Origin: JANNYA01 sp031422315
GTDB lineage: Bacteria; Pseudomonadota; Gammaproteobacteria; Xanthomonadales; SZUA-5
DNA: 64,000 nt
Assembly: GCA_031422315.1 (NCBI GenBank)
Contig: JANOQN010000065.1
Location: 1 to 64,000, forward strand
Direction: 5' to 3'
This document shows positions 1 through 8,012 of the stretch, in pieces. Every line of letters begins with the position of its first letter. The stretch's first letter is position 1. The translations under genes were made by a program, and so were the position numbers. Below the pieces are notes generated by a model. That model had not been told where the DNA came from, did no database searches, and saw only the letters and a list, made by a program, of their open reading frames with translations.

Positions 1-68
1 GTTTGGTTTTCGGTTTGATGCATTCGTTATTGCCTTGATTTCATCTGTGGCGCGACTGCTTTTTCCCC

Positions 69-141
69 ATCGCGGTAGGAACCTGCCTTACAGCAGGCCC
101 CCCGCACAGATCCCGGCGGGCGCAACTTACGCACCGGGCTC
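69..141 (-). ncRNA. Group II intron domains V and VI
   Basis: On the minus strand, GAGCCCGGTGCG (starting at 141) pairs with the later CGCCCGCCGGGATC (ending at 109) to form the catalytic domain V hairpin. The next 40 nt form a GC-rich hairpin closed by TGTGCGG and CTACCGCGAT with an unpaired A on the 3' side, as expected for the branch-point of domain VI. The 3' splice site is placed after the AT at 70-69. Confidence 0.8.
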
Positions 142-1620
142 CTGCCTTGGATGTTTGACGAGAAAGCGCATATTTGGCCACGGGTGCAGAATGCGCGGCA
201 TCGGAAGCCAGTCGGCGGCAAGCCGCTCGATGCGTTGCCACGTCATCTTGTCCTTTTGGCTACGCCGCTTTAGCGCGCGCCGCCATAAGTCCACTACGAA
301 GTGACGAAAAGCGTCGAGGCGCCTTGAGTTGGTAGGTACCGCATGATATTGAAAATAGCCACCTACCACTTGGCCTAACCACTTCCCTTGCTCTGGAATT
401 GTCCAGTGCCAGCGCTTGCGCAAAGTTTGTTTGACTTTGCGCAGCGCAGTACGCATCCGATCCCGTCGTGTGTGACGTTGCAGTTGGAAATTGCCATGAC
501 GATCCACGCTACTGATATGCGTGAAGCCTAAGAAGTTAAACGTCTCGGCTTTACGCTCCCCTTGCTGACGGCGATACGCATTCGCATATCGACCAAAAGC
601 AATCAGTCGTGTTTTCTCTGGGTGCAGTTCTAGTCCAAACCTTTGCAGCCGCTCGCGCATTGCCGCCAAGAAGCGTTCTGCATCCTTTTGATACTGAAAA
701 CCCACCACAATGTCGTCGGCATAGCGAACCATCGTCACCTTGCCTGTCGCGTGTCGTCCTCGCCACTGATGTGCCCATAAATCGAACACATAGTGCAAGT
801 ACACATTCGCCAGCAAAGGTGAGATCACCGCGCCTTGCGGCGTGCCTTCGTTCGTTTCCTGATATTCCCCTGCGTCCATCACGCCCGCTTTGAGCCATTT
901 CTGGATTAGCCTCAGTATCCGTGGATCGGTGATCCGGTGGGCCACGAACTGCATCAGCCAATCGTGATTTACCGTGTCAAAGAACTTCGATACATCCGCA
1001 TCCAGTATCCAATTAACGTTGCGACTGCTGATTCCAACCGCTAATGCATCGAGCGCGTCATGCTGACCGCGCCCAGGCCGGAAACCATACGAAAACCCCA
1101 AAAAATCCTTCTCGTAAATCGCATTCAATACCTCGACCACGGCGCGCTGAACGATCTTGTCTTCCAGCGCCGCAATCCCAAGTGGCCGCAATTTTCCATC
1201 GGCTTTGGGTATGTACTTGCGTTTGGAAGGCAGTGCCCGATAGCCGCCACGGTGTAAGCGCTGGTGCAAATCTGCCAGTTGCTCTTCTTGAGTAGCTTCG
1301 TAGTCTTTCCACGTCACCCCATCAATCCCAGATGCTGCATCTCGCTTTAACCACGAAAATGCGAGCCCCAATACTTCAGGTGTGATGTAGTGCAGTAATG
1401 ACGTAAATCGCTCTGTTTTATGGCTTTTTGCTCTCTCCCGTACACGATCCAATCGCTGGGACAAACTTTCCCGACTCAGCGTTCGGTGCTTGCTCGATTG
1501 ACTCGTGTTCTCCTTGGCCCCAGGCCTTCGCTCCATCGTCTCCGCATTTGCTTGCGCAAACTTGTTCGCCGACTTCATCGCTACTATGCCCAAGTCTGAC
1601 TTCTCCTGCCCGTGCATCAT
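127..1620 (-). CDS. ltrA: Group II intron reverse transcriptase/maturase
   Basis: A 497-residue LtrA-type protein that reverse-transcribes the intron and helps it fold and splice. The RT core is recognisable: SGIDGVTW near residue 95, IPKADGKLRPLGI near 140, the GFRPGR block near 180, GTPQGAVISPLL near 260 and the catalytic YADD near 301. A basic maturase (X/thumb) region with the WHWTIPEQGKWLG segment follows. I see no C-terminal HNH endonuclease, so insertion would rely on reverse splicing alone. The frame is intact. The stop codon (127-129) lies inside domain V, as often in these introns. The start at 1620 is the first ATG, and an internal ATG 14 codons later is also possible. Confidence 0.93.
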   Translation of the reverse strand: MMHGQEKSDLGIVAMKSANKFAQANAETMERRPGAKENTSQSSKHRTLSRESLSQRLDRVRERAKSHKTERFTSLLHYITPEVLGLAFSWLKRDAASGIDGVTWKDYEATQEEQLADLHQRLHRGGYRALPSKRKYIPKADGKLRPLGIAALEDKIVQRAVVEVLNAIYEKDFLGFSYGFRPGRGQHDALDALAVGISSRNVNWILDADVSKFFDTVNHDWLMQFVAHRITDPRILRLIQKWLKAGVMDAGEYQETNEGTPQGAVISPLLANVYLHYVFDLWAHQWRGRHATGKVTMVRYADDIVVGFQYQKDAERFLAAMRERLQRFGLELHPEKTRLIAFGRYANAYRRQQGERKAETFNFLGFTHISSVDRHGNFQLQRHTRRDRMRTALRKVKQTLRKRWHWTIPEQGKWLGQVVGGYFQYHAVPTNSRRLDAFRHFVVDLWRRALKRRSQKDKMTWQRIERLAADWLPMPRILHPWPNMRFLVKHPRQEPGA

Positions 1621-1983
1621 TGGCTTCGGCTCCTCGCCTTCCCAATGCGGACCGTTTGATTTACATCAACGCGGTCAGGCGGGAGATCTCCCGGCTCCCG
1701 TACAAAGCGCTTACCGACATGCCAGGGTCTGCGACCACGCTGGACTGCACCGACACTCGCGATCACGCGCCGTTGCATGCTGTCTTCCGCTGAGTAAAAA
1801 GCGTCGACATCCAGATTAAGGTTTTTATCGCGGCTCAATGGCTGGCCTATCGGCACCCCTGTCAACGCTTCGCGCTGCACCTCACGGTTCAACTCGCATG
1901 ACTCGGGGACAAACATGGTTCGCTACTCCTTTTGTTGTGGGGGACTTTCACCCATTACGCTCTGCCGGTTTGTGCCGGCGCAC

Positions 1984-2850
1984 CTACTCAAAGCCATTTT
2001 TAAATATGGCGTCGAGCTGCACGACTGGGCTTGCTGTTAGATAGGTTACTACCGTTGCGCTGGTGGCTGCAGCATTTAAGTCCACAGCGAAGGCAGACGA
2101 GGGGTCAGATGGGCTTTCAAATATCTTGTAGGCGGTAATTGCCGGCAGTCTTGGATCCGAAGTGGTGACTAAAATATTGTCTAAAATTCCGCTGACGCTA
2201 AACACCTCGCGCGTTGAGCTGATAATGTTGGAAAACAATGGTGAAAAATCGCGCATCACCCAGCCTGCGTAGCTGGCGTTTACCAGCGTCGATTGCGCAA
2301 TCCCATGAGAGATGCCGCTGGTGCTGACACTTTGATCTTCGGTGTAGTACTGAAGATTGAAATTCGGTGTGCCCGGATCAATCAATCCGGCGCGGTCGAT
2401 CACGCTGCCGTCCAGTAGGTTGATGAAGCGCACGGCGCCGAAAGGCGCTGTACTGCTGAAGGTGATTTTATTTTCAAAGCGCTGTGGCCCGCTAAGCCGC
2501 GCTTCGGAAACCCAAGAAATAGGGCCGTTGGGTCCGCTCACCGTGCCGGTAGAGCGCACCGTTTGGGTTTGCGCAATGAAGACAATCGAATCGCTTGAGC
2601 GAAATAATTCCACGGCACCACCAACCGCCCCAAGCTGCAAGAAGGGTATGAACCCGTCCACCAGGTCATAGTTTGACGTCACTGAGGGGATGGGGAACAC
2701 CGCAGCAAAATTGGTTCCGCCGCCGTTTTCCACCGAGAGTTCAAATCTACCCGGGCCGCTGACGTTATTGTTTATCTGTATCGAGCCGGCAAACGCCGCA
2801 TTGGGCATCAGGCAAAGCAGAGAAAGTGCGATCATTGTGGGGTGTTTCAT
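1984..2850 (-). CDS. Secreted hypothetical protein with C-terminal NGFE tail
   Basis: A 288-residue exported protein of unknown function. It begins with a Sec signal peptide (MKHPTMIALSLLCL...AFAG, cleavage near residue 21), followed by Thr/Ser/Asn-rich beta-type sequence with no recognised domain. It ends in ...AIFKNGFE-stop, the tail shared with four other secreted proteins in this window (27336-29282, 35250-37196, 41825-44029, 50155-51345). No hydrophobic segment follows the tail, so it is not a membrane-anchoring sorting signal of the usual kind. The group II intron begins on the base after the TAG stop, so the protein is intact but its original terminator is displaced by 1.9 kb. It is transcribed divergently from the ECF sigma gene. 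Confidence 0.8.
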   Translation of the reverse strand: MKHPTMIALSLLCLMPNAAFAGSIQINNNVSGPGRFELSVENGGGTNFAAVFPIPSVTSNYDLVDGFIPFLQLGAVGGAVELFRSSDSIVFIAQTQTVRSTGTVSGPNGPISWVSEARLSGPQRFENKITFSSTAPFGAVRFINLLDGSVIDRAGLIDPGTPNFNLQYYTEDQSVSTSGISHGIAQSTLVNASYAGWVMRDFSPLFSNIISSTREVFSVSGILDNILVTTSDPRLPAITAYKIFESPSDPSSAFAVDLNAAATSATVVTYLTASPVVQLDAIFKNGFE

Positions 2851-2987
2851 GGCGTGCTCCGGCTGAAAGTCATTGGGTTGCGCAGAGGATTTGCCCTGCT
2901 CATCGACTTGAACGAAATTTCCAGGCGTTTTGAACAGGCTCTCAGATAAAAGGTACAGTGATGTTTAGCTTGGAAATATTTGACTTT

Positions 2988-3043
2988 CTCGTTTGCCAAG
3001 GCAAACAAGTGTTTGATTGCCTCGTTTGCCAAGGCAAACAAGT
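2988..3043. promoter_or_regulatory. Two identical palindromes, candidate operator
   Basis: The 19-mer GTTTGCCAAGGCAAACAAG occurs at 2991-3009 and 3024-3042, within a 23-bp direct repeat (2988-3010, 3021-3043). The centre-to-centre distance is 33 bp, about three helical turns. Each copy holds a hyphenated palindrome, GTTTGCC-AA-GGCAAAC. They lie between the divergent secreted gene and the sigma factor gene, ending just before the chosen sigma start. A third copy with one base changed is at 62623-62641. The geometry suggests a dimeric repressor or activator bound on one helix face; the binding protein is unknown. Confidence 0.6.
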
Positions 3044-3048
3044 TCGCT

Positions 3049-3582
3049 ATGAAAATCGCTATGTCACCTAGCGCGCCGACGCCCGATGCGGAACTGTTCG
3101 AGTCGCTGTATGTGGAGCTAAAAGCCCGCGCCCAAAGTTTGCGCAGGCGTTTTGACGCACCCACGCTCAACACCACGGCCATCGTGCATGAGGCCTTCCT
3201 TAAGCTGGCAGAAAGCAAGCACCAAAGCGTTGATCGCGCACATTTGCTGCGCACCGCAGCGCTGGCTATGCGACAGATCCTGTTGGATCACGCGCGCGCA
3301 TGGCAGGCACAAAAGCGCGGTGATCGAAAGCTTACGCACATCACGCTGACCGATCTGGAGCTGCAGGGCGAGAACGCGCCAGATCAGCTGTTCGAAATGC
3401 TTCAGGCATTGGATCGACTGCAGCAAGTCGATGCTCGCTGCCACGAAACCTTTTTACTGCGCACCTTCGCTGGCCTTTCTTTAGAAGAAATTGGGCAAAT
3501 GCAGGGCGTGTCGCACATGACGTGTTCTAGAGATCACCAAACTGCACGTGCCTATTTGCTGAGTGCGATGGATCCGGGTTGA
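3049..3582 (+). CDS. ECF-family RNA polymerase sigma factor
   Basis: A 177-residue sigma factor of the short ECF type otherwise found beside Ser/Thr kinases (TIGR02999-like). Region 2 holds ELFESLYVELKARAQSLRRR and the TAIVHEAFLKLAE block; region 4 holds the helix-turn-helix FAGLSLEEIGQMQGVS. The usual WR pair near the end of region 4 is replaced by HQ. The frame runs open to 2980, but that extension is only a translation of the two palindromes (a repeated FAKANK peptide), so I start at the ATG at 3049; the ATG at 3061 is also possible. No kinase gene is adjacent; the gene behind it (3647-4598) is decayed. Probably autoregulated or controlled through the palindromes upstream. Confidence 0.8.
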   Translation: MKIAMSPSAPTPDAELFESLYVELKARAQSLRRRFDAPTLNTTAIVHEAFLKLAESKHQSVDRAHLLRTAALAMRQILLDHARAWQAQKRGDRKLTHITLTDLELQGENAPDQLFEMLQALDRLQQVDARCHETFLLRTFAGLSLEEIGQMQGVSHMTCSRDHQTARAYLLSAMDPG

Positions 3583-3646
3583 GGAATGCACTGACTGCTG
3601 ACGACTCCTGCCTGTAATTGGCGCGCAGATTTCCACAGGACATTCA

Positions 3647-4598
3647 ATGAACCGAGCTTCAAAGATTTTCACCTTCGCTTAGCAAGCAATTTTTCTGAGC
3701 GCGCCGGTTTTTGCCGCGATGGAGTCCGATGGCGTGGTAGCGGACGGGGCTGCATTAAGGACGACGTTATCGACGATTCGAATGATTGCTTGCCGGGCGG
3801 CACCCACGACCTCACGAGATCCCAGAAAGATCCGCCGACGCCTAGCAGCCCGACACCGACACCGACACAAACGCCAGCACCAACACCTGAAGACACACCG
3901 CAGACCCAACACGACGCGGGTGGCGACCCCGCCGCCGAAACGCCCGACTCGGCTGAGCCCGAAGCAGCTAGCGATGAAGGCAGTGAAGCCGCCGACGAAA
4001 GCGAAGAATCTGCAGACGAAAGCGAAGATTCGACCGCCGAGGGCGTAGGTTCCGATGAGGAAGATTCGACCGCCGACGGCTTAGGTTCCGATGACGAAGA
4101 TTCAAACGACGAATTGCGAAAAAGAATTTCGAAGGATTACCGGCGGCGAGCAGCTGTGCGAAGGAACGCCTGAACAGATTCGCCAAAAAGAGCAGCGGCT
4201 CGACGGATGGCTCGACGACATGAAGCGTGTACGAGAACAGCAGCTCGCCTCATCGCTCGACGAGGAAAAGCGCCGTGCCGTCGCCGACCCTGTCACGCGG
4301 ACCAAGCCTTTCCGAAACGTCGGAGCATCAGGTTTGTTCATAACGGCGGGTACCTCGCCGATTTTTACGTCTATTGGCAGTCGCCGTGTCGGCCGGGCAG
4401 TTGGGCTAGCGGGCGCAAAACTGGCGGCTCCGAATTTCTCGCCATCCTGAACTCTGCAACTAGCATAAAAATCCGAGCAACCAACATGAGTGGGATGGTG
4501 TGGGATTGATTTTTGAGCGCAACGAGTTGCAGCAGACTGGCGAGCGCTGTTTCAAGGTCTCTGGGAGCTCACTTAACCCTAAGGTGAGCGACTGTTAG
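3647..4598 (+). pseudogene. Decayed secreted protein, acidic repeats and cytolysin-C-like domain
   Basis: A gene broken by one nonsense codon and several frame changes. It starts at ATG 3647 behind AGGA (3637-3640) and encodes a signal peptide (MNRASKIFTFA-stop-QAIFLSAPVFA), with TAG at 3680-3682. Reading moves to frame 1 near 3770-3790 for a Pro/Thr- and Asp/Glu-rich stretch, to frame 2 near 4110 (EGTPEQIRQKEQRLDGWLDD), back to frame 1 near 4310 (VHNGGYLADFYVYW) and to frame 3 near 4500 (ERCFKVSGSSLNP), with TAG at 4596-4598. The NGGY..FYVYW and IRATNMSGMVWD strings resemble the C-terminal beta domain of thiol-activated cytolysin-like proteins; that assignment is from memory and tentative. 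Sequencing error could explain one shift but hardly all of them. Confidence 0.6.
4024..4107 (+). repeat. 36-bp tandem repeat encoding acidic residues
   Basis: Two full 36-bp units, GAAGATTCGACCGCCGA... (4024-4059) and its near copy (4060-4095), followed by a partial third unit. They encode an EDSTAEGVGSDE-type Asp/Glu/Ser repeat within the decayed gene. Further upstream (about 3970-4023) shorter GACGAAAGCGAAGA units repeat in the same frame. Such coding repeats expand and shrink by slippage and could be the origin of some frame changes. Confidence 0.7.
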
Positions 4599-4684
4599 GG
4601 CAGCGGCGGAGGAACACGCTGAACACGCACTAAGAAAAGCTTCGCGGTAAATCACCCACTTCGCACTGGTTTGCTTTGTGCTTC

Positions 4685-5653
4685 TCAAGGCTGTGCGGCC
4701 CTCGCTACTTTACTTCCGGATTCCAGCGCCATGGCACCGTTATCGACTAGCGCGCCGGTCAGCGCTTTCGGCGTGTGTTTGCTTTTGCGGGAACCAAAGA
4801 TGTGTGAATACGCCCAAGTGAACTCAGCGCCCATCAAAAATATCTGCGCCGAGTAATACACCCACACTAGCAAAGCCACCAAAGATCCAGCAGCACCAAA
4901 TGTGCTGCCGACGCCGCTGCTACCAATGTAAAAGCCGATCAGAAATTTGCCAATGGTAAATAGCACAGCGGTGATCGCCGCACCAATCCACACCTCGTCC
5001 CAGCGCACTCGTACCCTGGGCATAATTTTGTAGATCATGGCAAACATGCCGGTCGCCATGAAAAAACTGAAAATGAAATTGACGATATTCGCGGCAAATT
5101 CCCAGCCCGTGAATAGCGGCCCCCACCACCTGGTGGTTGCAGATAAAGCAGCGCTAAAAACCAAAGACACCATCAGTAAGAAGCCAATGCCCAGAATCAT
5201 GCCAAATGAAAGCAAACGTGCACGGATCAAATTCCATAAACCACTGCCTTCCCGCACCGGAGCGCGCCAGATTCGGTCTAGTGAATCTTGCAATTCGCCA
5301 AATACAGACGTTGCCCCAATCAGCAACAAAACTACGCCTATAACGGTTGCGGTAATGCCCTGCGCAGGTTTATTGACGCTTTCGAGTAAAGACTGCACCG
5401 CTAGTGCACTTTGGGCGCCCAATAGGCTTTGCAATTGCCCGGTAATTTCGCCTCGCGCGGCCTCTTCGCCGAAAACCATTCCAGCAATCGAGATGACAAT
5501 GAGCAATAGCGGCGCGATCGAAAACAAGCTGTAATAGGCCAAAGCTGCGCCCATACTCTGCGCATAGTCATCGCTCCAAGATGATAATGCGGTTTTGACC
5601 AGCACCCAGGTTTCTTCAATGGTTATTTTTATTCTCTGCCTGTGCTTACTCAC
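4685..5653 (-). CDS. YihY/BrkB family inner-membrane protein
   Basis: A 322-residue polytopic protein of the YihY/virulence-factor-BrkB family (once annotated as ribonuclease BN); its biochemical function is unsettled. About six hydrophobic helices are visible, beginning at AAALAYYSLFSIAPLLLI (residues 38-55). The family signature ...SVFGELQDSLDRIWRAP lies near 115-131 and LVALLVWVYYSAQIFLMGAEF near 265-285. The GTG start at 5653 gives MSKHRQR. Length is normal for the family. It stands alone between the decayed gene on the left and the RHS relic on the right. Confidence 0.9.
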   Translation of the reverse strand: MSKHRQRIKITIEETWVLVKTALSSWSDDYAQSMGAALAYYSLFSIAPLLLIVISIAGMVFGEEAARGEITGQLQSLLGAQSALAVQSLLESVNKPAQGITATVIGVVLLLIGATSVFGELQDSLDRIWRAPVREGSGLWNLIRARLLSFGMILGIGFLLMVSLVFSAALSATTRWWGPLFTGWEFAANIVNFIFSFFMATGMFAMIYKIMPRVRVRWDEVWIGAAITAVLFTIGKFLIGFYIGSSGVGSTFGAAGSLVALLVWVYYSAQIFLMGAEFTWAYSHIFGSRKSKHTPKALTGALVDNGAMALESGSKVARAAQP

Positions 5654-5744
5654 TACAAAATCCTGTGCGGCTGCGCGCTAGGTGGCGCAATAAAACTACT
5701 ACTTGGCGGTTGCTGTCTGTGCGCAAAGGAACTTTGGGTCGACG

Positions 5745-6588
5745 GCGCGTAGCAACTCTTGTAACCGAGCTGATCAGTCAAGCTGTCAATCTCACCGCGC
5801 GCATTGAATGACCACCACCGCAATCGTGCTGGCATCATCAAAAACGACCGACTGCGGTAGGCCGCGCTGATAGCTATCGAGCGTGGTTTTCTTGGCGCCG
5901 CTGGCGTCGAAAACTTCTTTGACCAAACCCGCTTGCGCGCCGGTGCTGTAGTAGTTGCGCTGCTGCATGAGCTTGTTAAACGCAAAGCGAAAGATAGGTA
6001 AGGCGGTAGCGGCATCATATCCCGTCGTCTCAACTACATCGCTGCCGACGGTGACAAATTGCAGCTGGCCAATGACCCATATCGCCGTATCGTCGTAATA
6101 GCTCATGCTTTCCGTACGGCTAAAACCTAAGCTGCTGGCTCTGGTAGCGTTGGTCGCCCTGGCATAAGCATCAAAGCTATCCGCCGTCCAGTCAAACGTC
6201 GCGCCATCGCGTGCGATGCGGTGGCTGCGCTTTGGGCGCTGATACTCGGATACAAAGCCATCGCCACGATTGCGTAGGCTCCTACCCATCGGCGTGGCGA
6301 AGCTTTGCCCGATTTACCCTAGCTGATAGCCGGTGGTTTCCACTTGCAGAATGTTGGTTTCACTGCTGCCACGCTCGACGCTGGTCAGCTTGCCTTCGTT
6401 ATATCGATAGCTGTTGCCAAATTTATAGCGCCGATAATCATTATCTGGCCCTTGCACCACGGCGGTTACCGAGCTCGCGCAGCTATTGAATACGCAGACC
6501 GGCTCAGCGCAGGTCAAGCTGTTGCAAGTAGGGCAAAAACTAGAGTCGACGCCCACAAACGCTTTTTCCGCTTTTTGGCTAAAAAGTT
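5745..6588 (-). pseudogene. RHS/YD-repeat protein remnant
   Basis: A fragment of a large RHS-type protein. On the minus strand from about 6588 it reads VGVDSSFCPTCNSL, then YRYNEGKLTSVERG, to ...TTGYQLG followed by TAA (6314-6316). The same frame resumes as IGQSFATPMGRSLRN, then SYYDDTAIWVIGQLQ and ALPIFRFAFNKLMQQRNYY, all typical of the RHS core. Near 5800 the frame shifts, and NARGEIDSLTDQLGY continues in another frame before the match ends. Both ends of the ancestral protein are missing, and one nonsense codon and one frameshift are present, so it is a dead relic. No intact RHS gene or immunity gene is nearby. Confidence 0.75.
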
Positions 6589-6686
6589 ATTTTCCGTTAA
6601 TTGACGAATCTAAAGAAGCTATTTTATTCAATTTTCGATGCCTTCATTACCGACGAAGCCCCCAACCACAATAGCTGTCCGCACCA

Positions 6687-8000
6687 TCAAGCCTTCAACT
6701 TCGCCAAAATACTCGCCCTGGCCTCTCGCAGGATCGAATCTCGATCAATGCCCTCAAGAATTTCACTGACCACGCGCTTGGGGCCAAGTTCGCCCCAGCT
6801 TTTGCCGTTTTGCAAGTAGCGCTCGGCGGCGCGTCCGGTCAGTGTAGTAGCGTAATAGGCCAGTGCGCCTTGGGCACCGGCGGTTAGCGCAGTTGACAGG
6901 CCCACGCTCAAACCTTTCAATGCGCTGGCGACCAGATGAACGCCCCAAATTGCGCCCATCAGCACCGCTAGCTGCGCACAAATGGTGCCGATTAGCTGGC
7001 CGGCTTCGGTTTTAGTCAGCGGCAAGCCATACACGCGGCTCAAATGCAGCACCAGTGCAATATCAATGCCGGCAGCCGCTAATAAATCAGCAATCGGAAT
7101 CGGGTTGAGCCCCACCGCAACGCCTTTGGTTAGGCTGTAGGTATGCACCAGCTTAGCCGCCACATCGGCCCTAATTTCAACCATGCGCAAGCCAAGCCGA
7201 TCGGTCATGGCGCTCGCCATCAAGCTGGCATTGAGCGCTGAAATCGCGCGCCCATCGCGCCCGAGTAGCGCATTCAGGCTATCCGTTAGTGCCGACAAAT
7301 CGGGTGCCAGCACGCGGCGCTCCTCGAATTCTTTGCCGTTTGCATCTACGCGAATGACAATCCGTGCGCGCGGTTTGGCCGACACGCTCAACACACGATC
7401 AGGGCCAAGCAAGCCCTGCACGCGTTCGCGTAATCGATTAAGTAGATCGGTTTTTTCTGATTCGGTATAGCGATCAGATTTATTTAATACCAACACCAGC
7501 GGCCGTACAGGATCGATCAGCGTTTTCAGCGCGCTAAGCTCGGTTTCAGTGATATCACCTTCCACGACAAAGATCACCAAATCGACTCTTTGCGCCGCTG
7601 AAAACGCGCTCATTTCACGCGCTTCGCCGCCTAGCTCATCAATACCTGGCGTATCGATCAAATGCAGCATGCCCGCTTGGGTTGACTGCCATACTTCTTG
7701 CTCAGCGCGCGTGGTGGTGCCGTGTAGCACGCCAACGGTGAACTCATCACGCCCCAAAAGACCGTTCAACAGCGCACTTTTGCCAACGCTGACACGCCCA
7801 AAAACCGCGATGTGGATTTCATCATTGCGAAGCTTAGCCAGCGTGCGCGCCAGCTCAGCGAATTCGGGCTGCATCAGCTCGCGTACCTCCACTGGAATCT
7901 CTGGATCATCCAGCAGCCTGCTCAGGCTTAATAATGCGCGCTGGCGTGGATCATCGACACTCGCGTTCGCTGCGCTGCTCATTTGCCAAGGCTCATTCAT
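6687..8000 (-). CDS. Era/dynamin-like GTPase with DUF697-type membrane domain
   Basis: A 437-residue GTP-binding protein. The G domain shows G1 GRVSVGKS (68-75), G3 DTPG (116-119), G4 NKSD (173-176) and a likely G5 SAKPR near 204. The C-terminal half (about 270-400) is Ala/Leu/Gly-rich with helices such as LNPIPIADLLAAAGIDIAL, matching the YcjF/DUF697-type membrane module. Proteins of this build are thought to act at the inner membrane; the substrate is unknown. The ATG at 8000 is used; an ATG six codons inside is an alternative. The neighbour YceI ends 12 bp upstream on the same strand, so co-transcription is likely. Confidence 0.85.
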   Translation of the reverse strand: MNEPWQMSSAANASVDDPRQRALLSLSRLLDDPEIPVEVRELMQPEFAELARTLAKLRNDEIHIAVFGRVSVGKSALLNGLLGRDEFTVGVLHGTTTRAEQEVWQSTQAGMLHLIDTPGIDELGGEAREMSAFSAAQRVDLVIFVVEGDITETELSALKTLIDPVRPLVLVLNKSDRYTESEKTDLLNRLRERVQGLLGPDRVLSVSAKPRARIVIRVDANGKEFEERRVLAPDLSALTDSLNALLGRDGRAISALNASLMASAMTDRLGLRMVEIRADVAAKLVHTYSLTKGVAVGLNPIPIADLLAAAGIDIALVLHLSRVYGLPLTKTEAGQLIGTICAQLAVLMGAIWGVHLVASALKGLSVGLSTALTAGAQGALAYYATTLTGRAAERYLQNGKSWGELGPKRVVSEILEGIDRDSILREARASILAKLKA

Positions 8001-8012
8001 GCAGTTAGCGCC

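Larger units (their letters stand above)
69..1983 (-). mobile_element. Group II intron, complete, with encoded maturase
   Basis: The sense (minus) strand begins GTGCG at 1983, matching the GUGYG 5' consensus, and ends in AT at 70-69 after a domain V/VI pair, giving 1915 nt. The 5' third (about 1620-1983) is the RNA scaffold (domain I), and its chance reading frame at 1617-1916 need not be a protein. A candidate EBS1, TTACTCA (complement of 1791-1797), pairs with the last seven exon bases TGAGTAG (complement of 1984-1990), six Watson-Crick pairs and one G-U. The 5' exon is the end of the secreted gene at 1984-2850: the intron starts on the base after its TAG stop. Both ends and the maturase frame look intact, so it may be mobile. 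Subclass not assigned. Confidence 0.9.

Noticed and set aside
1617..1916. 99-residue open frame at the 5' end of the group II intron
   Set aside because: It coincides with the intron RNA scaffold (domain I with candidate EBS1); similar frames recur in related introns because the RNA is conserved, not the protein.
2980..3048. N-terminal extension of the ECF sigma with repeated FAKANK
   Set aside because: It is only the translation of the two palindromic repeats; family members start near the chosen ATG.
2847..3254. 135-residue minus-strand frame
   Set aside because: Antisense to the sigma gene and crossing the palindromes; composition is not protein-like.
3790..4173. Acidic Pro/Asp/Glu-rich protein as an independent gene
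   Set aside because: It starts with TTG without a ribosome site, and the signal peptide and C-terminal parts lie in other frames of the same decayed gene.
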